Positions 1 through 4,992 of a stretch of 9,030 nt of DNA are shown piece after piece. The stretch covers positions 1 through 9,030 of the forward strand of contig JASHQT010000493.1 of the NCBI GenBank assembly GCA_030039005.1. Direction: 5' to 3'. The translations under genes were made by a program, and so were the position numbers. Position 1 is the stretch's first letter. Each line of letters begins with the position of its first letter. Below the pieces are notes generated by a model. It saw only the letters and a program-made list of their open reading frames with translations. It was not told the origin of the DNA and searched no databases. Source of the DNA: Bryobacteraceae bacterium (GTDB taxonomy: Bacteria > Acidobacteriota > Terriglobia > Bryobacterales > Bryobacteraceae).

Positions 1-30
1 AGGCGATGATGCCGCGGACTCCACCGCCAC
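1..30 (+). repeat. Dispersed repeat copy A, cut by the window edge
   Basis: This is the right-hand part of the same imperfect repeat seen near 3777, 4362 and 4569. It begins with box 2 (AGGCGAT, 1-7) and then has the ACTCCACCGCC box (18-28). The left half, with GGAGTCATTG, would lie before base 1. About 41 bases after ACTCC there is a GTCAAG (59-64), as 43 bases after ACTCC in copy B, so the element may run on to about 64 and touch the stop codon of the neighbouring minus-strand gene. Assignment rests on about 20 matching bases in order. Confidence 0.5.
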
Positions 31-59
31 GATCAAGCTAACAAATGAACTTCCAACTG

Positions 60-1742
60 TCAAGAAAAATCATGCACTGGCGCGAGTTTCCGAAGCCGGA
101 TCTCGATGCACGGGCTGTTGATGGGAGCTTTCCTGGCATAGTATTTCTCTCGATCTAATTGCTTCCCATTGGGTTGCTCAGCGACGCGTCCGCGACAACC
201 GAATACCTGGCGATACAGATCCTCGCCATAACTCGTTTCAAACGGCTCGCCCTCCAACACCTTGAAGGTTCGTGTTCCGTCCGGTTTTCTTTCTGCACGA
301 AGAAACAGCGTGTCTCCGACGCTTCGACTAAGAAAAGTACGGGCGAATTCATAAAGGTGCGTTACAAACAACATGTTAACTTGCTTTTCGATCAAAGCGC
401 TGACGATCTGCCTGGCGATCTCCGAGCCTTCCCGCTCGTTTGTCGCGGCGAAAGATTCGTTGAAAAGCAGTAGCGAGTTGGGCACGATCCGAGGGACAAT
501 TGCGTTCATTCGAGAGAGTTCCTCGTCGAATTTTCCGCTCTTCAAGGTCGCGTCCTCTTCCCGTTTGTAGTGAGTCAGCAACTCAGGACAGAGATCGGCA
601 ACAAAAGACTCTGCCCCGACGAACATGCCACATTGCATCATGATCTGAGCCAAACCAATGCTTCGGAGAAAGCTAGATTTTCCTCCATGGTTAGCCCCCG
701 TGATGACAACGAGACGCTTGTTATCGGCATTGATGGTGTTGCCAACGACTTTGCTGTTGGTGTGGAGTGAGAGACTCACGTCGTAGACCCCTCTAAAGCA
801 CCGCTTCCTTTCGCCTGGGGCCGTCGGCGTTGGAAAGCACACCGGCTCTTCTTTCGCTGCTAATCGATCATGCAGGTTGAGGCATCCGACATAGAAAGCT
901 AGCTCCGTTCGTAACGTCTTGAACAAACCCAACACATGGTCGGCGGATTGGGCAAGTGCGGCGGCAATTCGACTAATCCCGCGGTTCCGCATATCCGACA
1001 AGATCTTCCCTCCAGCGAGGTCGCGCTCATGCAGACGGAACGTGTATGCTGGAGGCCCTTTGCCAAAGGTTCTCTGTAACCAGCTCTCGCCTCGTTCGTG
1101 AAGCTTGTGAAGGACCAACCCGGTGCTCTCGTTCCATTCGCCCAGTTCTGCGCTAAGCAAAACGCCTTTGCGAAACCTCAATTCAGTCAAGGAGGCCTGG
1201 ATGATGGCGAGGTAGTCATCGCCCAATTGATTTGCCAGCGCCGAGAAGAGATTAGTGAAGGCCTTCGACTCAAATCGGGCACCGTGCACCACAGCGACTG
1301 TCCGGAGGTTTCTAAGCGCGCTTGACAGCCCTTCTATAATCTCAATCGCGTCGTACATGAGCGAGGACGGATGCGACGAGCTACTAGACAAGCTCCACCA
1401 TTTCCTCTTCGTTTGTTCTATCGCCTCGACTGCTAACGCGTGAAGTTGCCTGATCACGGTCTGCTCTTTCATGCAGTCCTTCAGAACCTCTTGGCGATAT
1501 ACGATGGTCCGGACATTGTTGCGTAGTCCGGAGAGTAGCGCGTCACGAACCACCTCAGAAAGAAACTCATCGCCATCGGCCATCGCCTCTATGATCGTGT
1601 TTAGCTCCAGATCCTGGATCAGGTCTTGTTGATGAGAAGGTAACGGTTGTTGCTTGCCAGGCCTCCGATAGCGATACATCAGATCAGCGAACCCCTGATC
1701 CGGGTCGAAGTCCCGATCTTCATACATCAAGAGGGATCTCAT
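60..1742 (-). CDS. MutS-like ATPase without mismatch-recognition domain (560 aa)
   Basis: This protein carries the MutS/ABC-type ATPase in its C-terminal half. The Walker A loop GANHGGKSS is at residues 349-357, the Walker B-like strand SLLLFNE at 423-429, the dimer-interface/signature region SFAATNEREG follows at 430-439, and the switch VTH is at 460-462. An SYGEDLYRQVFG tail (504-515) corresponds to the helix that follows the ATPase core in MutS proteins. Residues 40-290 are mostly helical and resemble the MutS core/lever; YRQE is at 82-85 and a Ser-rich run at 118-127. At 560 aa it is far shorter than MutS (about 850 aa), and the N-terminal mismatch-binding and connector domains are absent, so a role in canonical mismatch repair is not expected. 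The usual Walker B Asp is Asn428, while Glu429 is kept. The start overlaps the stop of the upstream gene (TCAT at 1739-1742 on the plus strand), which suggests translational coupling. Family assignment is secure; the function is unknown. Confidence 0.9.
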   Translation of the reverse strand: MRSLLMYEDRDFDPDQGFADLMYRYRRPGKQQPLPSHQQDLIQDLELNTIIEAMADGDEFLSEVVRDALLSGLRNNVRTIVYRQEVLKDCMKEQTVIRQLHALAVEAIEQTKRKWWSLSSSSSHPSSLMYDAIEIIEGLSSALRNLRTVAVVHGARFESKAFTNLFSALANQLGDDYLAIIQASLTELRFRKGVLLSAELGEWNESTGLVLHKLHERGESWLQRTFGKGPPAYTFRLHERDLAGGKILSDMRNRGISRIAAALAQSADHVLGLFKTLRTELAFYVGCLNLHDRLAAKEEPVCFPTPTAPGERKRCFRGVYDVSLSLHTNSKVVGNTINADNKRLVVITGANHGGKSSFLRSIGLAQIMMQCGMFVGAESFVADLCPELLTHYKREEDATLKSGKFDEELSRMNAIVPRIVPNSLLLFNESFAATNEREGSEIARQIVSALIEKQVNMLFVTHLYEFARTFLSRSVGDTLFLRAERKPDGTRTFKVLEGEPFETSYGEDLYRQVFGCRGRVAEQPNGKQLDREKYYARKAPINSPCIEIRLRKLAPVHDFS

Positions 1743-3283
1743 TCTTTCACTCGCTCCCTTAGCCAGTCGTAGGTCACGCGGTATTTCTGAGCGATCGCGA
1801 GGGCGTGTGCCAAACCGTTAGCAGGTCTCCGCTCCAATCTGTATGTCCGAACTGCCGGATTGTCGGGACTGACCGTGCCGACTACGCTTACCGTCTTTTC
1901 GTTAAGCGATGACAATTCATCCAAGAACGTGACCCAAACCCCGAGCAGGTCCAGTTCAGAAATTGCCTCCATAACCATCCGGCTCAAATAACGGGCGTCC
2001 TTGAGCGTTGTGGATGAGAACATCTCATTCATGATGATGAGACTTCTTGGCGTGGCCCGGTCTAGAATTTGCCTGATCCGAATAAGGTCGTCCTTCAGCT
2101 TACCGTGAAGGTTCGTGATGTCCTCTTCACGTTCGAAATGCGTGTACAGGTGGTCGAACATGAACAGTTGGCAGTCATTCCCCGGTACTAAGCAACCAAG
2201 ACTACCCAAATAATGAAGCTGCCCAATCATCCGGGCGAAGGTTGTCTTACCTCCCTGGTTGGGACCAGTAACGACAAAGATACGTTCCGAGCCGTTCAAA
2301 AAATAATCATTGGGAACAACCGCATTCCTTTCGCGGAATAGCTTGTCTGCCAGCGCGAGGTCGAATGCATCGCGACCATGGATCTCCCTAGAGGTTTGAG
2401 AAACGTGAGGCAGGCAGAAGGACAGGCCGGCCCGGCGAAACTTGTCCACATAGGTCAAATACGCAACGTAGAACTGAATCTCGCGGTCGAATCGGGTGAT
2501 CTGTGCATCGACATATTCAGCGCGGGCCGTGCAGAAGACATCAAGAGCACGGAAGATGTCTGGAAAGAGGAGCGCAACGCGCTCTTGGACCTGAGCCTCG
2601 ATGTGGTTCATACCCTCCCACTTCCGGTTTCCGAACCGATAGTGAAGCGTCGCATCACGCCTGAACGTCTCGAACGTTTCTTCAACCGCTGTACTGTAAT
2701 CGTCCTCTGCTTCGTAGTGGCGAACGGTGACGCTACCGTCCCTCAGAAGTAGACAGTATCGAACAGTGGCGAGGCTCGCCTTTGCTTTGCGTGCTTCCGC
2801 AGCGAGGGTCCGGAAGGGCTCCGATGCAATATAGCTCGCGAGGTAACTGCGCAAGGCGACCATTCCGCGCGACTTTACTTCCGCCGCGGACACAGCCTCA
2901 GAGAGGCATTCAACGGCTCCACAATAGATCTCGACCGCACCGAGGAACGCCCGCTGGGTGGCGTATTTGTACTCCATCCTCTTCGCTTCGTCCGCTTGAC
3001 TTACGCGGACACGCATAGTGCGCATCTGTTCCGAGAAGGAGTTCATCCCGTTCATGAGCGTCTTGTCCTCGAGGTCCCGCATGATCTCCTGACGATAGGT
3101 AATCTGCCGAAGGTCATTCGGTCTTGTGTAATAGAACGGCTTGAGATTGTAGTCGATCCACTCCGCTGTGATGGCATCGATAATCCGATCCAAGTTTAGA
3201 TCGTGGAAAAAGACAGGCGGTTCGACAGCTAGGACGCTTGTATTCACATCGGGATCTTCGAAGAGGATGGAGTGGAACGTCAT
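1739..3283 (-). CDS. MutS-like ATPase, paralogue of its downstream neighbour (514 aa)
   Basis: The C-terminal ATPase has Walker A GPNQGGKTT at residues 340-348, Walker B-like SLIIMNE at 414-420 and a MutS-like tail at about 480-510. As in the neighbour, the Walker B Asp is Asn (419) followed by Glu420. Unlike the neighbour, the switch His is lost: VTF at 451-453 stands where the other protein has VTH. The N-terminal 300 residues are helical. The motif ITYRQEIMRD (61-70) matches IVYRQEVLKD in the 560-aa protein, and both proteins open with a similar S-I/L-L ... ED-x-D stretch. These matches mark them as diverged paralogues and support the chosen ATG. No mismatch-recognition domain is present. 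No clear Shine-Dalgarno precedes the ATG, and a copy of the start context lies 13 bp upstream out of frame. It probably pairs with the 560-aa protein, by analogy with MutS dimers (inference). Confidence 0.9.
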   Translation of the reverse strand: MTFHSILFEDPDVNTSVLAVEPPVFFHDLNLDRIIDAITAEWIDYNLKPFYYTRPNDLRQITYRQEIMRDLEDKTLMNGMNSFSEQMRTMRVRVSQADEAKRMEYKYATQRAFLGAVEIYCGAVECLSEAVSAAEVKSRGMVALRSYLASYIASEPFRTLAAEARKAKASLATVRYCLLLRDGSVTVRHYEAEDDYSTAVEETFETFRRDATLHYRFGNRKWEGMNHIEAQVQERVALLFPDIFRALDVFCTARAEYVDAQITRFDREIQFYVAYLTYVDKFRRAGLSFCLPHVSQTSREIHGRDAFDLALADKLFRERNAVVPNDYFLNGSERIFVVTGPNQGGKTTFARMIGQLHYLGSLGCLVPGNDCQLFMFDHLYTHFEREEDITNLHGKLKDDLIRIRQILDRATPRSLIIMNEMFSSTTLKDARYLSRMVMEAISELDLLGVWVTFLDELSSLNEKTVSVVGTVSPDNPAVRTYRLERRPANGLAHALAIAQKYRVTYDWLRERVKE

Positions 3284-3296
3284 AATAGAACGTCAT
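3275..3296 (-). repeat. Short direct duplication of the start-codon context
   Basis: On the plus strand GAACGTCAT occurs at 3275-3283 and again at 3288-3296. On the minus strand this gives ATGACGTTC twice, 13 bp apart. The downstream copy supplies the ATG of the 514-aa MutS-like gene. The upstream ATG is out of frame with that gene and opens a 61-codon frame that stops inside it. Confidence 0.7.
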
Positions 3297-3371
3297 TCGA
3301 ACACAATTTCCCACCATGAGGCAGAGAGTTTCGCCCAAGCGACCCTAGCACAAATCCAGATCGGTTCTCGA

Positions 3372-3713
3372 TCAGGTAATGGCGGCATCGACGGTTGCAT
3401 AAAAAGGGATTACTGTATCCAGTTTGCTCACTCGGAAGAGGTCGGCAACATGGCCGCTCCCGCCGGCGATGCGCAGTTGCCCTCCAGCGGCGACAATTTT
3501 TTTGTAGCTCGCAATCAAGTGTCCGATGCCTGTACTATCGATTGCAGTGATGCCTGCGAGATCAACAACGAACGCGCGCTTTCCCTTACGAAGCAGTTCA
3601 TCTACAACAACCTCAATTTGTTCGCCTGCCGATCCAAGCGTCAAGCGTCCGAAAACTGTAACTACAGTGCCACCGTTCCTCAGACTCTGATGGCGAGTCG
3701 TCATCTTGTCCAT
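3372..3713 (-). CDS. STAS-domain protein, anti-sigma-factor-antagonist type (113 aa)
   Basis: This is a single-domain STAS protein of the SpoIIAA/RsbV class, which in its family binds an anti-sigma kinase or another partner and is switched by Ser/Thr phosphorylation. The fold landmarks, numbered from the start at 3713, are strand VVTVFGRLTLG (17-27), VVDLAGITAIDSTGIGHL (49-66) with the phospho-acceptor-type motif D59-S60-T61-G62, and GGQLRIAG (78-85). The domain fills the whole protein. The frame stays open to an ATG at 3785, but that ATG lies inside repeat copy B and would add 24 residues outside the STAS fold. ATG 3713, or ATG 3704, is therefore preferred; neither has a strong Shine-Dalgarno. 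It is followed after 88 bp by the MutS-like pair on the same strand, so it is probably the first gene of that operon. No cognate kinase or sigma factor is visible in the window. Confidence 0.9.
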   Translation of the reverse strand: MDKMTTRHQSLRNGGTVVTVFGRLTLGSAGEQIEVVVDELLRKGKRAFVVDLAGITAIDSTGIGHLIASYKKIVAAGGQLRIAGGSGHVADLFRVSKLDTVIPFYATVDAAIT

Positions 3714-3730
3714 AAGTGCTCTGTTGTTTC

Positions 3731-3862
3731 GGAAATGTCGAGGAGGGTAACGCGACAATACTCCTGCAACACTTCCAGGAGTCATTGATCGCGGTTAGGC
3801 GATGTTCAGGCGAACTCCACCGCCGCCTTAGAAACTATCAGAACCACTTTCCGGGTGTCAAG
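3731..3862 (+). repeat. Dispersed repeat copy B (core 3777-3824)
   Basis: The core carries AGGAGTCATTG (3777-3787), AGGCGAT (3797-3803) and GGCGAACTCCACCGCC (3809-3824), shared with copies C and D. The weaker outer limits come from comparison with copy C (GGAA-TGT-GA-GAG on the left, GTCAAG/GTCAAC on the right). Possible stems are ATCGC (3788-3792) with GCGAT (3799-3803), enclosed by GGAGT (3778-3782) with ACTCC (3814-3818). Alternatively ACTCCTG (3760-3766) pairs perfectly with CAGGAGT (3776-3782), using the same GGAGT. The repeat lies directly upstream of the minus-strand STAS gene, where its promoter or leader would be expected. Confidence 0.7.
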
Positions 3863-3889
3863 CGTGTCCTGCAAGCGTGTACTGCAAGC
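3855..3889 (+). repeat. Short tandem repeat, 13-bp unit
   Basis: GTGTCCTGCAAGC (3864-3876) is followed directly by GTGTACTGCAAGC (3877-3889), one mismatch apart. A shortened unit GTGTCAAGC (3855-3863) precedes them. The array sits at the right end of repeat copy B and looks like local slippage. Confidence 0.7.
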
Positions 3890-3918
3890 GCCATTAAGAC
3901 CGAAGCGCCGTACCTCTC

Positions 3919-3945
3919 GACCCGAAGGTGGCAGTCCTTCGGGTC
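3919..3945. terminator. Perfect 10-bp stem-loop, possible terminator
   Basis: GACCCGAAGG (3919-3928) and CCTTCGGGTC (3936-3945) are perfect inverted repeats around a 7-base loop. The stem is 59 bp beyond the stop codon of the minus-strand 88-aa gene and is well placed to end its transcript. No T-run follows on either strand, so it is not a classical Rho-independent terminator. It could instead protect an RNA end or bind a protein. The stem itself is certain; its role is not. Confidence 0.5.
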
Positions 3946-4004
3946 TCGGCTTCTCGATCACCCGGGATGAATGCCAATCGCGGTTTTGTTTCCTCCGGCG
4001 CAAA

Positions 4005-4271
4005 TTACCCTCGAACGATCGTAGTATCCGCCACGTCGATATTCGCGCTTGGAGCAATGAGGGCTGCAATGCCCACCAGAAAATCCGTCTTCGCGGGTTT
4101 TGCGACAAACTGGATTTCAAGTCCATTTCCCATTCGATCCTCGACCTGCAAACAGGGGACGCCCTTGACGATTAAGAACGCGATGAGAGCGCTCGCTACC
4201 GGACCGGATACACCGCCATCGCTGGCCGGCAAGAGAATTGTTGCTTTCTTCGCGCGTTGCCTCATCAACAT
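4005..4271 (-). CDS. Small protein of unknown function (88 aa)
   Basis: I do not recognise this protein. It has a basic start (MLMRQRAKK), then a hydrophobic stretch at about residues 10-37 including VASALIAFLIVKG, an acidic patch (VEDRMG) and a second apolar stretch (FLVGIAALIAP) near residues 66-76. The pattern suits a small alpha/beta or weakly membrane-associated protein. The frame is open further upstream, but the ATG at 4271 has a good Shine-Dalgarno (GAGGT, 6 bases ahead), and a longer start would run through repeat copy C. The gene lies between direct repeat copies B and C, with a stem-loop after its stop. The plus strand opposite is also open over much of this span, but without a comparable ribosome-binding site. 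Confidence 0.55.
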   Translation of the reverse strand: MLMRQRAKKATILLPASDGGVSGPVASALIAFLIVKGVPCLQVEDRMGNGLEIQFVAKPAKTDFLVGIAALIAPSANIDVADTTIVRG

Positions 4272-4277
4272 AGAGTG

Positions 4278-4282
4278 ACCTC
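4278..4282 (-). promoter_or_regulatory. Ribosome-binding site fixing the 88-aa start
   Basis: GAGGT on the minus strand (ACCTC on the plus strand) lies 6 bases before the ATG at 4271. It favours this start over the longer open frame reaching 4415. Confidence 0.6.
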
Positions 4283-4311
4283 GCCCGCTCGAATTTGATG
4301 GGAGTTGTAAG

Positions 4312-4443
4312 GGAACTGTTGAAGAGAGACTACACCGTTCGACTCCCACAGAAATCTCTGAAGGAGTCATTGGCCGCGCAGGCGACGTTAAGCGAACTCC
4401 ACCGCTCCATTTCAACGGTACAGCACAAGCAGAATCTCGTCAA
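4312..4443 (+). repeat. Dispersed repeat copy C (core 4362-4406)
   Basis: The core has AGGAGTCATTG (4362-4372), AGGCGAC (4380-4386) and GCGAACTCCACCGCT (4392-4406), in the same order and spacing as copy B within a few bases. GGAGT (4363-4367) can pair with ACTCC (4396-4400), or GGAGTC (4363-4368) with the upstream GACTCC (4341-4346). The inner stem is weaker here: GCCGC (4373-4377) against GCGAC (4382-4386) has one C-A mismatch. It is in direct orientation to copy B, 585 bp away, with the 88-aa gene between. Confidence 0.7.
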
Positions 4444-4568
4444 CGTTGCTTTTCCGCGTCGCCAACTACCTCCCTATGAGCATCATTGATGCTCGGACTC
4501 AACAGGCACTCCTGGACGGCCTTCTTGGAGGTTGTGTCAGGTTCCCGGTTTGTTGTATTCTGTGGGCG

Positions 4569-4617
4569 AGCGGTGGAGTTCGCCCGAGAGTCGCCTTGGC
4601 GGCGACCAATAACTCCT
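4569..4617 (-). repeat. Dispersed repeat copy D, inverted
   Basis: Read on the minus strand, this copy shows AGGAGTTATTG, AGGCGAC and GGGCGAACTCCACCGCT in the family order. Its inner stem is the best of the set: GTCGCC (4590-4595) and GGCGAC (4601-4606) on the plus strand pair perfectly. The outer stem is GGAGTT (4575-4580) with AACTCC (4611-4616). The A-T closing pair of copy B is a G-C pair here. It lies about 85 bp ahead of the plus-strand gene cluster. Confidence 0.7.
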
Positions 4618-4702
4618 GTTGGCGGGAACGCCTCGGGAGGCTCTTTGCTCAATCCCTTCCTAAGCGCTCCCGCAGAAGAATGCAGAAAAGGGGGCACACA
4701 AG

Positions 4703-4945
4703 ATGGAGCAGTTTTCGCTTATAGCAGCGCTTTGGCTCGTATTCCCTCTGGTTGCAATCGAGGTCTCAGTCTGCTTTCTGGCCTCAGGAATCGTCTTTGG
4801 AACGCAGGCGCACTTGATCATCATGGTCATCGCTGCCACGGCGACTCGCGAAAGCTTGTTTCGTGCTAAGCCGCCTGCTGCGCACGACCAGTTGAAGCGA
4901 GTTGTCCAGAGTCGCACATACGGTCGCAACTTGAGAACGGAATGA
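4703..4945 (+). CDS. Possible small membrane protein (80 aa)
   Basis: The N-terminal half is strongly hydrophobic: residues 4-32 (SLIAALWLVFPLVAIEV... to SGIVFG) could form one or two membrane segments, and LIIMVIAATAT (about 38-48) follows. The C-terminal 32 residues are polar and basic, so the tail would face the cytoplasm by the positive-inside rule. An AGGGG lies 8 bases before the ATG. The stop overlaps an ATG of the dynamin-like frame as ATGA at 4942-4945, and both genes would share a transcript. I recognise no family. The length and composition make it a plausible but unproven gene, possibly a membrane partner of the GTPase that follows (inference). Confidence 0.45.
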   Translation: MEQFSLIAALWLVFPLVAIEVSVCFLASGIVFGTQAHLIIMVIAATATRESLFRAKPPAAHDQLKRVVQSRTYGRNLRTE

Positions 4946-4978
4946 GGCAGCAAAGCGGTGCCCATATGTTTCGTTCTT

Positions 4979-4984
4979 GGGAGG
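4979..4984 (+). promoter_or_regulatory. Ribosome-binding site for the dynamin-like gene
   Basis: GGGAGG lies 8 bases before the ATG at 4993. It is much stronger than anything ahead of the alternative in-frame ATG at 4942, and decides the start chosen here. Confidence 0.6.
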
Positions 4985-4992
4985 CGAGTACC

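Larger units (their letters stand above)
4272..4702. other. 431-bp gene-free interval with two repeat copies
   Basis: The interval holds repeat copy C in direct orientation and copy D in inverted orientation, about 160 bp apart, plus the ribosome-binding sites of the genes on either side. Since the 88-aa gene leaves leftward and the 4703 gene rightward, promoters for both directions should lie here. I see no convincing consensus promoter. Short open frames exist on both strands (for example 4295-4489 plus and 4440-4697 minus) but run through the repeats and show no protein-like composition. Confidence 0.5.

Noticed and set aside
1..30. GGCGATG followed by paired C/G tracts in repeat copies A and B, like the opening of a fluoride riboswitch, tempting because crcB is in the window.
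   Set aside because: The GATG is not kept in copies C and D, the CTGATG...CTAC part of the riboswitch is missing, and the copies do not lie just ahead of crcB.
2378..2752. A 124-codon plus-strand open frame inside the 514-aa MutS-like gene.
   Set aside because: It lies fully opposite a strong protein family match and shows no family features.
60..3283. Annotation of the pair as mutS mismatch-repair genes.
   Set aside because: Both are much too short and lack the mismatch-binding domain, so the mutS symbol would mislead.
3168..3788. A 206-codon plus-strand open frame opposite the STAS gene and the start of the 514-aa gene.
   Set aside because: It is antisense to two well-supported genes, and its translation has the composition of a shadow frame with no motif.
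3716..4489. Plus-strand frames through copies B and C give similar peptides (QESL...GELHR and KESL...SELHR), as if the repeat were a decayed small gene.
   Set aside because: Matches include wobble positions, copy D shifts frame in the middle of the motif, and neither frame has a ribosome-binding site. A nucleic-acid element explains the pattern better, though an old coding origin is not excluded.
4532..4561. TTGTGT and TATTCT 18 bp apart, a possible promoter for the plus-strand cluster.
   Set aside because: Both boxes match the consensus poorly, and the host's promoter consensus is unknown.
3777..4617. Repeat copies B, C and D as ends of an insertion sequence.
   Set aside because: No transposase or remnant lies between or next to them, and there is no target-site duplication I can see; the space between B and C holds only the 88-aa gene.
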